This document shows positions 1 to 7,449 of a DNA stretch of 27,650 nt, piece after piece. Origin of the DNA: an uncultured Collinsella sp. (GTDB lineage Bacteria; Actinomycetota; Coriobacteriia; Coriobacteriales; Coriobacteriaceae); contig UROO01000017.1 of NCBI GenBank assembly GCA_900549555.1, positions 1 through 27,650 on the forward strand. The letters run 5' to 3'. Both the position numbers and the translations under genes were made by a program. A model generated the notes under the pieces. It did no database searches. It was not told the DNA's origin and saw only the letters and a program-made list of their open reading frames with translations. The stretch's first letter is position 1. Each line of letters begins with the position of its first letter.

Positions 1-48
1 CGAGATAGGAGTCCGTCTCGTGGGCTCGGAGATGTGTATAAGAGACAG
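1..48. other. Nextera i7 sequencing adapter (artefact)
   Basis: This is library adapter, not genome. It contains the Nextera i7-side sequence GTCTCGTGGGCTCGG followed by the 19-bp transposase mosaic end AGATGTGTATAAGAGACAG. The eight bases AGGAGTCC before it match the Nextera N705 index. The reverse complement of the same sequence ends the contig. Any reading frame crossing it, for example one giving MCIRDR, is artefactual. Confidence 0.98.
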
Positions 49-153
49 GCCTTCGCCCTCGCTTCAACGATTGCTGCGGTCGTTGCTTTTGTGGCGTACG
101 TACTGTGGCGTCGAAGCGCAGCGCCACAGCCTGAGGGCCAGTCGGCCGCATAG
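49..153 (+). CDS. C-terminal fragment of a membrane protein (partial)
   Basis: An open frame enters directly from the adapter junction and stops at TAG 151-153, giving 34 residues. It has a strongly hydrophobic stretch (AFALASTIAAVVAFVAYVLW) followed by RR and a short polar tail, which looks like a C-terminal membrane anchor with a positively charged cytoplasmic end. The start lies outside the contig, so family and function cannot be assigned. It is on the same strand as the PTS operon, 114 bp upstream of the aldolase, and could be the previous gene of that operon. Chance openness of a 35-codon frame cannot be excluded, but the clean membrane-plus-charge pattern favours a real gene. Confidence 0.5.
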   Translation, partial: AFALASTIAAVVAFVAYVLWRRSAAPQPEGQSAA

Positions 154-267
154 GCTCCACCGCGTTTTGCAAGCGCCTGCCTGCTTCGCGCTTCTCTTCG
201 TGTTCAACCAGCTGACGAGCTGAGAACTGTCCAATCCAATGGTTATCCAAGTGAAAGGAAGACAAAG

Positions 268-1122
268 ATGTCTCTCATCAAGGTCAACGAGCTTCTTCAA
301 CATGCGACCGAGCACCACTATGGCGTGCCCGCGATCAACGTCATCAACACGGAGACCATCCGTTATGCGATCCAGGCCGCCGAGGATGAGCACATGCCTA
401 TCATCATCCAGTACTGGCCCGGCTTCGAGGACCACTGTGCCCTCGACATCATCGCCTTCGCCGCCCGCTATTACGCCGAGCGCGCGAGCGTGCCCGTCGC
501 CGTCCACCAGGATCACTCCGCTGGTTACGAGATCGCCGTCAAGGGCGTCAAGGCCGGTTTCCCCTCCGTCATGGTCGACGGCTCCTCGCTTCCCTATGAG
601 GAGAACTTCCAGCTCACGAAGGACGTCGTCCAGGTCGCCAAGATCTTCGACGTTGACATCGAGGCCGAGCTCGGCCACGTCGGCAACGGCTCCGACGCCA
701 ACGACTTCGTGAACAGCGACCACTATACCGACCCGAACCTCGCCGAGGAGTTCGTCGAGGGCACCGGCTGTGGTTCGCTCGCCATCGCCGTCGGCAACGC
801 CCACGGCCCCTACGTCAAGGTCCCGAACCTCGACATGGAGCGCATCAAGGCCTGCAGGGAGGCCGTCAGCGTCCCCCTCGTCATGCACGGATGCTCCGAC
901 ATCCCCGACGAGCAGCTCCAGGAGGCCGTGAACCTCGGCATGAGCAAGTTCAACATCGCCACGGAGTACTTCCGCTCCATGTACCGCGCCTTCGAGAAGG
1001 ACATCAGCTCCGGCAAGAACGACGGCAACGGCATTGGCCTCCTGATGGACGCCGCCCCCGACATGCGCGCGTTCGTCGCAAGCAAGATCCAGCTTCTGAA
1101 CCCCAACCACTATTCGCTCTAG
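268..1122 (+). CDS. Class II ketose-bisphosphate aldolase (Fba/GatY/KbaY family)
   Basis: This is a 284-residue cytoplasmic class II zinc aldolase, predicted to cleave a ketose 1,6-bisphosphate (fructose-, tagatose- or related) to dihydroxyacetone phosphate and an aldehyde. Family landmarks visible in order are HQDHSAG (Asp/His of the zinc and catalytic site), EAELGHVG, GNAHGPY (zinc His), VMHGCSD (zinc His) and KFNIATE (phosphate-binding end). Length matches the family. The ATG has an AAGGAAG ribosome site a few bases upstream. It is the first complete gene of the PTS operon, 10 bp before EIIA, so its substrate is probably derived from the sugar that PTS imports. Sequence alone does not separate fructose from tagatose or other bisphosphate specificity; HCSD in place of the usual HGAS-type loop context may indicate a divergent substrate. 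Confidence 0.9.
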   Translation: MSLIKVNELLQHATEHHYGVPAINVINTETIRYAIQAAEDEHMPIIIQYWPGFEDHCALDIIAFAARYYAERASVPVAVHQDHSAGYEIAVKGVKAGFPSVMVDGSSLPYEENFQLTKDVVQVAKIFDVDIEAELGHVGNGSDANDFVNSDHYTDPNLAEEFVEGTGCGSLAIAVGNAHGPYVKVPNLDMERIKACREAVSVPLVMHGCSDIPDEQLQEAVNLGMSKFNIATEYFRSMYRAFEKDISSGKNDGNGIGLLMDAAPDMRAFVASKIQLLNPNHYSL

Positions 1123-1132
1123 GAGAGACTCG

Positions 1133-1561
1133 ATGAAGAAAGTTCTTGTCGCGTCGCACGGTCACCTCGCAAGCGGAATCAGGAGCTCGATCGAGATCCT
1201 GACCGGTATGGCGGACATGGTGGAAGCAGTTGACTGCTACGTGGACGACTCCGATTTCACCCCTCGCATCCAGGCGTTTATTGACTCGGTGGGCCCTGAG
1301 GACGAGGCCATCATCTTCACCGACATCTACGGTGGCTCCGTCTTCCAGAAGGTCGTCCTCATGGAGCCGGAGAAGCGCGGGATCGTCCATGTTACCGGTA
1401 TGAACCTCGGCCTCGTGATCGAGGCGCTCCTCGGCGCTGAGCCGGTCACGGCAGATTCGATCAAGCAGAGCGTCGAGCTGGCGAGGGCGACGATGCAGGT
1501 CGTCGAGCCTCCGAGCAAGGCCGCGGACAACGAGGGGTCCGACGGAGACTTCTTCGATTAG
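1133..1561 (+). CDS. PTS mannose-family EIIA component
   Basis: This 142-residue protein is a cytoplasmic EIIA of the mannose/fructose/sorbose PTS family. It takes phosphate from HPr on a histidine and passes it to EIIB. The N-terminus reads MKKVLVASHGHLASG, placing the phospho-accepting His at residue 9. The second landmark FTDIYGGSVFQ matches the family's TDxxGGSPF loop around residue 64. The C-terminal 20 residues are acidic and probably disordered. Its GGAG ribosome site overlaps the aldolase stop codon and the spacing is 10 bp, implying translational coupling. EIIA and EIIB are separate genes here rather than the fused EIIAB seen in some family members. Confidence 0.93.
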   Translation: MKKVLVASHGHLASGIRSSIEILTGMADMVEAVDCYVDDSDFTPRIQAFIDSVGPEDEAIIFTDIYGGSVFQKVVLMEPEKRGIVHVTGMNLGLVIEALLGAEPVTADSIKQSVELARATMQVVEPPSKAADNEGSDGDFFD

Positions 1562-1590
1562 AGAGCACTAATAAGTAAGGAGAGGAAACA

Positions 1591-2094
1591 ATGATTGTTC
1601 AGGTTCGAGTCGATGACCGTCTGATTCACGGGCAGGTCGCCCTGGTGTGGACCAAGGAGCTCAACACCACCAGGATCATCGTCGCCAACAAGCACGCCGT
1701 GGAGAGCGATGCCCTTCGCATGACGCTTTCCATGGGTACGCCGGCGGGCCAGAAGCTCCTCGTCAAGGATGTTCCGGATGCTTGCCGCATCGCGAACGAT
1801 CCGCGTGCGGACTCCATGCGCATCTTCGCGCTCACCAACTGCGTGCGTGACGTGCTTGAGCTCGTTAAAGGCGCACCGGGCAAGATCGAGGGCGTGAACG
1901 TTGCCAATGTCGGCCGCTTCGACAAGTCCGATCCGGATAGCAAGGTCGCCCTCAACTCCACGATCATGCTCAACCCGGATGAGCTCGAGGCCGCGAAGGA
2001 GCTTTGCGAGCAGGGTATTCCGGTTTTCCATCAGCTTATCCCGTCCAATCCCAAGACTCCTCTCAAGAGTCTGATCGAGGCGGCGGAGAAATAA
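1591..2094 (+). CDS. PTS mannose-family EIIB component
   Basis: This 167-residue protein is a mannose/fructose/sorbose-family EIIB, a cytoplasmic phosphocarrier that phosphorylates the incoming sugar. The diagnostic N-terminal motif RVDDRLIHGQV is present, with the active histidine at residue 13. The family's later NVANVGRF segment is also clear. Full length is typical. It has a strong AAGGAGAGG ribosome site and lies 29 bp after EIIA and 46 bp before EIIC, in one transcription unit. Substrate specificity cannot be read from EIIB. Confidence 0.93.
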   Translation: MIVQVRVDDRLIHGQVALVWTKELNTTRIIVANKHAVESDALRMTLSMGTPAGQKLLVKDVPDACRIANDPRADSMRIFALTNCVRDVLELVKGAPGKIEGVNVANVGRFDKSDPDSKVALNSTIMLNPDELEAAKELCEQGIPVFHQLIPSNPKTPLKSLIEAAEK

Positions 2095-2140
2095 GGGGAT
2101 TTGGCCAGGCGGTCAAATGAAATGAGAGAAAGGAAGTCAA

Positions 2141-2953
2141 ATGATTGGGTTAGCAGTAATGGCCTGGTTGACCGTGCTGATTTGCTACGGCGGCAACTGG
2201 GTTCTCGGTCAGTGTATGATCGAGCGTCCTCTCGTGGTCGGCCTCGTTGCGGGCCTTCTGATGGGCGACGTCAAGACCGGTGTCATCATCGGTGCCTCTC
2301 TCGAGGCAATCTTCATGGGCGCGGTTAACATCGGTGGCGCCATCTCCGCCGAGCCCGTTACCGCGACCGCCCTCGCCGTCGCCTTCACCGTTGGCGCCGG
2401 CATCGACCAAGGCGCCGCCATCACGCTGGCCGTTCCCGTTGGCGTCGTCACCGCGTTCCTCTCGATCTTCATGAACAACGTGTTCCTCGCTTTCTTCGCC
2501 GCCACCTTTGACAAGATGGCCGCCGAGGGCAACGAGAAGGGCCTCGCGCTTCAGCACTTCGTTCTCTGGTTCGTTAAGTACGCCGCCTTTGGCCTCATCG
2601 CCTTCCTCGGCGTTTACCTTGGCGCTGAGCCCGTTGCCGCTATCGTCAACCAGATTCCGGCCAATGTCATGAGCGGCCTCAACGCCGTGGGCGCCCTCCT
2701 GCCCGCCGTTGGTATGGCGCTCCTGCTCCAGATGCTGTGGAGCACCGAGCTCAGCATCTACTTCTTCCTGGGCTTCACGCTCTACCAGTACCTCGGCCTC
2801 CCGATGATCGCCATCGCGGTTCTCGGCGTCATCATCGCGGTTGCCTCCGCCCTCCGCGACAAGGAGATTTTCGATCTCACCAAGAAGGGCTTGGCCACCC
2901 AGGCCGTTTCCAACGACTCTGTAACCAGCGACGAGGAGGATTTCTTCGCATGA
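2141..2953 (+). CDS. PTS mannose-family EIIC permease component
   Basis: This 270-residue integral membrane protein is the EIIC subunit of the mannose-family PTS and forms the sugar channel with EIID. It is hydrophobic throughout, with several predicted membrane spans. The family-typical early segment ERPLVVGLVAGLLMGD and the following GASLEAIFMG are visible at about residues 27-59. Length is normal for ManY/AgaC-type proteins. The last ten residues are acidic and polar. The stop codon overlaps the EIID start by four bases (ATGA), typical of tightly coupled EIIC/EIID pairs. AGGAAG precedes the ATG. Confidence 0.93.
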   Translation: MIGLAVMAWLTVLICYGGNWVLGQCMIERPLVVGLVAGLLMGDVKTGVIIGASLEAIFMGAVNIGGAISAEPVTATALAVAFTVGAGIDQGAAITLAVPVGVVTAFLSIFMNNVFLAFFAATFDKMAAEGNEKGLALQHFVLWFVKYAAFGLIAFLGVYLGAEPVAAIVNQIPANVMSGLNAVGALLPAVGMALLLQMLWSTELSIYFFLGFTLYQYLGLPMIAIAVLGVIIAVASALRDKEIFDLTKKGLATQAVSNDSVTSDEEDFFA

Positions 2954-3786
2954 GCAACCTGACCAAGAATGTGAGCCCTGAAGACAAGAAGATGCTCAAC
3001 AGCATTTTCCTGCGCTCTTTCTCCGTGTTCGCCTCCTGCGCCGGCGGTTCCGTCAAGGCTGGCGCCGACGGCTGGCTGTACTCCGTCCAGCCCGCGCTTA
3101 ACCGTTACTACGCCGATGACCCCGAGGCCCGTGCCGAAGCCATGAAGCGTCACACGACTTGGTACAACATTACCCAGAACGTCGGCACGTTCGCCATGGG
3201 CCTCGTCGCCTCCATGGAGAGGGAGAACTCGCAGCACGAAGACTTCGACACCGAGTCCATCGACGGCATCAAGGTTTCCCTGATGGGCCCGATGTCCGGC
3301 ATCGGTGACGCAATCTTCTGGGGCGTCCTGCGTGTCATCGCTGCCGGCATTGGCATCAACCTCGCCATGAGCGGCTCGCCCCTCGGCGCGATCATGTTCC
3401 TGCTGATCTACAACATCCCGTCGATCCTCTGCCGATACTTCATGACCTACCTCGGCTTCAGCATGGGCACCAACTTCATCTCCGAGATGTACAAGGGTGG
3501 TCTCATGAAGCTCATCACCAAGGCGACCTCCACGGTTGGCCTCGTGATGATCGGCGCCATGACCGCGGCGAACGTCCAATTCAACACGATCCTGTCCATT
3601 CCGGTTCAGGATTCTGACCCTGTCATGATCCAGACCTACCTCGACTCGATCTTCAAGGGCATCGTGCCCCTGGGACTTACGCTCGTCGTCCTCTGGCTCC
3701 TGCGCAAGAAGAACGTGAACGTCAACATCATTCTGGTCGGCATCATGGTTCTGGCGCTCGTCCTCGGCCTCGTGGGCATCGTGTAG
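2950..3786 (+). CDS. PTS mannose-family EIID component
   Basis: This 278-residue membrane protein is the EIID subunit unique to the mannose PTS family. The start is the ATG overlapping the EIIC stop (ATGA), giving MSNLTKNVSPEDKK; upstream in-frame sequence is only a shadow of EIIC. Landmarks are a cytoplasmic N-terminal helix, RHTTWYNITQNVGTFAMGL followed by MERE (family equivalent of RHLxFFNTHP...MEEE), and LMGPMSGIGDAIFWG (family GPLAGIGDSxFWG) at about residue 115. The C-terminal third is hydrophobic. It completes a full EIIA-B-C-D set. Confidence 0.94.
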   Translation: MSNLTKNVSPEDKKMLNSIFLRSFSVFASCAGGSVKAGADGWLYSVQPALNRYYADDPEARAEAMKRHTTWYNITQNVGTFAMGLVASMERENSQHEDFDTESIDGIKVSLMGPMSGIGDAIFWGVLRVIAAGIGINLAMSGSPLGAIMFLLIYNIPSILCRYFMTYLGFSMGTNFISEMYKGGLMKLITKATSTVGLVMIGAMTAANVQFNTILSIPVQDSDPVMIQTYLDSIFKGIVPLGLTLVVLWLLRKKNVNVNIILVGIMVLALVLGLVGIV

Positions 3787-3827
3787 GGCGTTCCCGGATC
3801 ATTCGAAGCCTGTTCAAGGCAATTCCT

Positions 3828-3864
3828 GGCGGCACGCGATCGAGGACATTCGACGCGTGCCGCC
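3828..3864 (+). promoter_or_regulatory. Intercistronic hairpin between EIID and aldo/keto reductase
   Basis: The arms GGCGGCACGCG (3828-3838) and CGCGTGCCGCC (3854-3864) are perfectly complementary. The 15-nt loop contains a further TCGA/TCGA pair. No T-run follows, so it is not a classical terminator. It fills the only long gap (96 bp) within the operon and could stabilise the upstream mRNA or attenuate the two downstream genes. GAAGGAGAG, the ribosome site of the reductase, begins just after it. Confidence 0.6.
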
Positions 3865-3882
3865 CCATTAGAAGGAGAGAAC

Positions 3883-4827
3883 ATGCGCTACACGCACCTC
3901 AAGAATTCCGACATCGACGTCTCCCAGCTCGCCGTGGGCACCTGGGCGATTGGCGGCGACTCCTTTGGTGAGAACGATGACGCCGCCAGCATGTCTGCCA
4001 TCCGCACCATGCTCGATCACGGCGTCAACCTCATCGACACCGCGCCGTGCTATGGCAACGGCACGTCCGAGAAGGTCGTCGGCAACGCGCTCAGAGGCGT
4101 CGACCGAGAGAGCTACCTGCTCTCGACCAAGGTTGGCCTGATCACCAGCGCCGCCGGATATGATCGCGACTCCTCATTCAAGAACATCATGAGGGAGGTC
4201 GAGAGCTCGCTGCGCAACCTCCGCACCGACTACATCGACTTCTATTTCGTGCACTGGCCCGACGTCAAGACCCCGTTCTCCGAGACGATGTGCGCCCTCC
4301 AGCTCCTCAAGGAGCAGGGCAAGATTCGCCACATCGGCGTCTCCAACTTCACGACCGAGATGATCGAGGAGTGCGAGAAGGTCGCTCAGATCGACGTTCA
4401 GCAGCCGCCCTACTCCATGGTCGACCGCTCCTCCGAGGATCTCATCAAGTGGGGCTACGAGCGTGGCATTGACTCCTTCACCTATGGCTCCCTTGGCGCG
4501 GGCATCCTGTCGGGCAAGTTCCGCGAGCTGCCGAAGTTCGAGGAAGGCGACGTCCGCGCCGGCTTCTACGACTACTTCCAGGAGCCCAAGTTCTCTCGCG
4601 TCCAGGAGCTGCTCAAGGTCATGGACGAGATCGCCGAGGCTCATGACAAGCCCGTGGCACAGGTCGCCGTGAACTGGAGCACCCAGAAGGAGTACGTGGG
4701 CACCGCGCTCGTTGGCGTGCGCACGGACGCTCACGCGATTCAGAACTGCGAGACGTTCGAGTGGGAGCTTTCCGCCGATGAGATGGCCAAGCTTGACGCC
4801 AAGCTTGACGAGCTGGAAATCGGCTAG
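3883..4827 (+). CDS. Aldo/keto reductase
   Basis: This is a 314-residue NAD(P)H-dependent aldo/keto reductase with a TIM-barrel fold, cytoplasmic. The catalytic tetrad is intact: Asp52 and Tyr57 in NLIDTAPCYGNG, Lys83 in STKVG, His124 in FVHWPD. The following GKIRHIGVSNF is the usual strand-5 signature. It belongs to the bacterial YhdN/YeaE-like group rather than the animal aldose reductases. Placed after the PTS genes and two bases before the esterase, it probably reduces an aldehyde or ketose intermediate from the imported sugar, or oxidises a sugar. This role is inferred from context only. A strong GAAGGAGAG ribosome site precedes the ATG. Confidence 0.9.
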   Translation: MRYTHLKNSDIDVSQLAVGTWAIGGDSFGENDDAASMSAIRTMLDHGVNLIDTAPCYGNGTSEKVVGNALRGVDRESYLLSTKVGLITSAAGYDRDSSFKNIMREVESSLRNLRTDYIDFYFVHWPDVKTPFSETMCALQLLKEQGKIRHIGVSNFTTEMIEECEKVAQIDVQQPPYSMVDRSSEDLIKWGYERGIDSFTYGSLGAGILSGKFRELPKFEEGDVRAGFYDYFQEPKFSRVQELLKVMDEIAEAHDKPVAQVAVNWSTQKEYVGTALVGVRTDAHAIQNCETFEWELSADEMAKLDAKLDELEIG

Positions 4828-4829
4828 CC

Positions 4830-5909
4830 ATGGGCGCCGAGGAGAGGAAGTACCCCACTTCCGAGCTTGAAGTGCTTGAGCGTGGAGCTAGGGAGGTCGT
4901 CGAGTCCAACGGGCTGAAGCTCCTACTGAAGCCTGTGCCGGGAGATGAGCGCGAGCACGTGCTCGATCCGCGCGTCTATGCGCGCGCCCACGCGAAGCTC
5001 GCTGTCGGTCCGGCGCCGGCGGGGCCGGTGGACGTGATCGCGTGGCGCTCTGCGCCCAAAAAGGAGACCCACGTCGTGAGAGGCGCGGGCGTTGCCAAGA
5101 AGACCGTCGTCATGAACTTTGGCGACAGGGGCATTCCCCTGCACGTCTTCACGCCTGAGAGCCATGAGAGCGGTTCTGCCGCGCTCGTGTTCATCCACGG
5201 CGGCGGCTTTATGGTGGGCAACATCGGCCAGTACGAGAACTGCCTGCGCGACATCGCGGAGCGAACAGGCTGCGTCGCGATCTACCCGGAGTACCGCCTG
5301 TCTCCCGAAACGATGTTCCCTGGTGGCGTTGAGGATTGCGTGAAGACACTCGGCTGGCTTGTCGAGCATGCGGATGAGCTGGGGGTCGATGCGACGCGGG
5401 TCGCCGTGGCTGGCGACTCCGCGGGCGGAAGCCTGACCAATGCCGTCGTCCTCGACGGGTCCCATGCGGATAGGATCAAGCTCGTGGTCGAGCTGTATCC
5501 ACTCGTCGATGGCGGCCCCGTTCCGGAGGAATGGTCCTATGACCTCTATGAGATCGTGAACGACCAGAGGGCCGAGGCTCAGAGCAGGGTGGATCGCATT
5601 CGCAATGCCAACGAGGACCTGCCGCTGATGTATACCAACGGCAATGCGGAGGAGATACTCGACCCGAGGGTGTCTGCCCTGTTCGCGGAGGACGTGAGCG
5701 CGTTCCCCCGCACGGTCATCATCTCTTCCGAGTATGACTACCTGCGCTATCAGGATGAGCTGTTCGCGAAGAGGCTGCAGAATGCGGGCGTTGACGTCAC
5801 CGCGATTCGGTATCGCGGCTGCGACCACGGCTTCTTCGAGATGTACGGCGTGATGCCTCAGGCTGAGGACGTCTGCCGCGTCATTTCCGAGGAGCTTGCG
5901 AAGATCTAG
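4830..5909 (+). CDS. Alpha/beta hydrolase, HSL-type (family IV) esterase
   Basis: This 359-residue protein is a hormone-sensitive-lipase-type carboxylesterase or deacylase. The oxyanion motif HGGGF is at 123-127, the nucleophile elbow GDSAGG places Ser197, and the acid and base are Asp303 (SEYDY) and His333 (CDHGFF). No signal peptide is seen, so it should act in the cytoplasm. The first ~95 residues form a longer N-terminal cap than average for the family. The ATG is only 2 bp after the reductase stop with a weak ribosome site, so translation is probably coupled. In a sugar operon such an enzyme could remove acyl groups from an acylated sugar; that is inference. It is the last gene before the terminator. 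Confidence 0.88.
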   Translation: MGAEERKYPTSELEVLERGAREVVESNGLKLLLKPVPGDEREHVLDPRVYARAHAKLAVGPAPAGPVDVIAWRSAPKKETHVVRGAGVAKKTVVMNFGDRGIPLHVFTPESHESGSAALVFIHGGGFMVGNIGQYENCLRDIAERTGCVAIYPEYRLSPETMFPGGVEDCVKTLGWLVEHADELGVDATRVAVAGDSAGGSLTNAVVLDGSHADRIKLVVELYPLVDGGPVPEEWSYDLYEIVNDQRAEAQSRVDRIRNANEDLPLMYTNGNAEEILDPRVSALFAEDVSAFPRTVIISSEYDYLRYQDELFAKRLQNAGVDVTAIRYRGCDHGFFEMYGVMPQAEDVCRVISEELAKI

Positions 5910-5942
5910 GGGTTCGTCGCGGCTGCCTCCTGAACGAGTGAC

Positions 5943-5980
5943 GGTCCGGCGGGATGCTAGGTGCATCCCGCCGGACCTTT
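5943..5980 (+). terminator. Rho-independent-like terminator of the PTS operon
   Basis: A perfect 15-bp GC-rich stem pairs 5943-5957 (GGTCCGGCGGGATGC) with 5963-5977 around a 5-nt loop. It is followed by only three T residues. It lies 34 bp after the esterase stop and closes the left operon. Confidence 0.8.
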
Positions 5981-6083
5981 GCGTTGGCGGGCGCATCGCA
6001 TTGCCGCGGCGGGCGGCGAGGCGTTGTTCGAGACGAACGGTGCCACCTATTCACTTGAACCAGTTAGTATCGAGTAGTCTTTT
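5981..6083. other. Composition seam between two genome segments
   Basis: No supported gene. Left of here Phe codons are almost all TTC; right of here TTT predominates (hand counts in the findings). The truncated HAD gene begins at the right edge after an in-frame TAG at 6075-6077 and a T-run. This interval, or the first ~25 bases of the HAD fragment, is the most likely join point, either a chimeric assembly or a recombination edge. Confidence 0.55.
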
Positions 6084-6500
6084 TTGCCCAGAGCTTCGGT
6101 GGCGCACGACGTCGATCAGATGCGAGTCGACGGTCGTCTGCGCGTGGGCAAGGTGTGCCTTAACGCGCCCAGCCTTGCTCGCGTGGCCAACGACGACGGC
6201 TTTATCGAGCGCAATTTTGAGCTGTGCAACACCGGCGGGGAAAACCGCGAACTGAGTCCCAAGGGCATCGACAAGGGCGTGGGCGTGGCGCGAGCGCTGG
6301 AGTATCTGGGCCGCACCGGCAACGCGTGCACCTTTGGCTTTGGCGATTCGGGCAACGACCTGGGTATGCTCGCCGCCGTGGAGACGGCTGTGGCCATGGG
6401 TAACGCCATGCCCGAGGTCAAGGCAGTCGCCGACTACGTGACCGACGACGTCGCACACGACGGTACCGTGACGGCCATGAGGCACTTCAGCCTTATTTAG
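6084..6500 (+). pseudogene. HAD-superfamily (Cof-type) phosphatase, C-terminal remnant
   Basis: The frame encodes at most 138 residues (TTG at 6084; first ATG at 6120) and corresponds only to the C-terminal half of a Cof-type HAD phosphatase of about 270 residues. Clear landmarks are ELSPKGIDKG (conserved Lys), FGFGDSGNDLGML (motif IV, the metal-binding Asp pair) and VAMGNAMPEVKAVADYVT. Motif I (the DxDxT nucleophile) and the cap domain are absent, so the product could not be a functional phosphatase. An in-frame stop at 6075 bounds it. Its Phe codons (4 TTT, 1 TTC) match the right-hand genes, so it belongs to that segment and lost its 5' part at the seam. It could be real gene decay or a misassembly edge. 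Confidence 0.75.
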
Positions 6501-6519
6501 TGCTCTGCCGTTCAAAATA

Positions 6520-6540
6520 CCGTTCGCCCGCGGTGAACGG
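6520..6540 (+). terminator. Short hairpin after the HAD remnant
   Basis: CCGTTCGCC and GGTGAACGG pair over 9 bp (one G-U) around a CGC loop, 19 bp after the HAD stop. No T-run follows, so termination is uncertain. Confidence 0.35.
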
Positions 6541-6593
6541 CCCGTGCCAGCCCGTCCTGCAAAATCGTTTTGCCGCTGGAGCGTGTGGTCAAA

Positions 6594-6713
6594 AACGCTA
6601 AAGCGTTTATACCGTTCGCCGAGAAGATAAATAACCGCAGCTCACGCCTTGATAAACATAGGTAAAGTGTTTAGCAGCTCAACGCCCGTATGCAAACGAA
6701 AGGAATCAGGCAG
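6594..6713 (+). promoter_or_regulatory. Leader region of the transaldolase gene
   Basis: This AT-richer stretch holds a palindrome AACGCT-AA-AGCGTT (6594-6607). Further on, TTGATA is followed 17 bp later by TAGCAG, a weak possible promoter. AAAGGA, the ribosome site, precedes ATG 6714. Only the ribosome site is well supported. Confidence 0.35.
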
Positions 6714-7418
6714 ATGGCAATCAAGGTGTTCGCTGACGGTGCAAACCTCGAGGGCATGCTCGATATGTACGAGAACGGCAACGTTCAGGGCTTCACGACC
6801 AACCCGTCCCTTATGAAGAAGGGCGGCGTGACGGATTACCGTGCGTTTGCCAAGGAGGTCCTGGCGCACATCACCGATGTGTCCGTGTCGTTTGAGGTCT
6901 TTGCCGACGACGTCGAGACCATGGAGGTCGAGGCCCGCGAGATCGCTACCTGGGCCGACAACGTCTACGTCAAGATTCCGTGCGTGACCACCAAGGGCGA
7001 GTCCACCGCCGAGCTGGTGCGCAAACTTTCGGCCGACGGCATCAAGGTCAATGTCACCACCATCTTTACGCCCGAGCAGGTCGACGAGATGGTCGAGGCC
7101 GTTGACGCCGAGACGCCGTCCATCATCTCGCTTTTTGCCGGTCGTATCGCTGATACCGGCGTCGATCCCATTCCGTTTATGACGGAGTCGGTCGAGAAGG
7201 CCGCCGCCAAGCCCAACTGCGAGGTCCTGTGGGCGTCCACGCGCGAGCTCATCAATATCTACCAGGCAGAAGCCTGCGGCTGCCAGATCATTACGGTGCC
7301 CAACAGCATCCTGGCCAAGCGCAAGAACATCGGTCGCGATCCGTACGAGGTTTCGCTCGACACCGTGCGCGGCTTTGCTAAGGACATCGCCTCGCTCGGC
7401 TTCCACATCCTGCCGTAG
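6714..7418 (+). CDS. Transaldolase-family protein (small TalC/FSA-like type)
   Basis: This 234-residue protein belongs to the small, single-barrel transaldolase / fructose-6-phosphate aldolase class. It forms a Schiff base through Lys87 in VYVKIP. Other landmarks are GFTTNPSLM near residue 26, NVTTIF, SLFAGRIADTG, and the closing strand LWASTRE. It acts in the non-oxidative pentose phosphate pathway (transaldolase) or as an aldolase on fructose 6-phosphate; the sequence alone does not decide which. I chose ATG 6714, which follows AAAGGA at correct spacing; an in-frame ATG 24 bp upstream has no ribosome site. It stands alone and converges with tex. Confidence 0.88.
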   Translation: MAIKVFADGANLEGMLDMYENGNVQGFTTNPSLMKKGGVTDYRAFAKEVLAHITDVSVSFEVFADDVETMEVEAREIATWADNVYVKIPCVTTKGESTAELVRKLSADGIKVNVTTIFTPEQVDEMVEAVDAETPSIISLFAGRIADTGVDPIPFMTESVEKAAAKPNCEVLWASTRELINIYQAEACGCQIITVPNSILAKRKNIGRDPYEVSLDTVRGFAKDIASLGFHILP

Positions 7419-7449
7419 CGCTAACGCTGACTACGCCGTTGGTTGTCCG

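Noticed and set aside
20..223. Plus-strand frame beginning MGSEMCIRDR
   Set aside because: Its first residues are translated Nextera adapter and the rest is in a different frame from the membrane-protein tail.
5976..6077. In-frame stretch before the HAD remnant ending ETNGATYSLEPVSIE and a TAG
   Set aside because: It is in phase with the HAD frame and NGA recalls Cof-type proteins, but it is too short and lacks other HAD motifs, so I do not call it the missing half.
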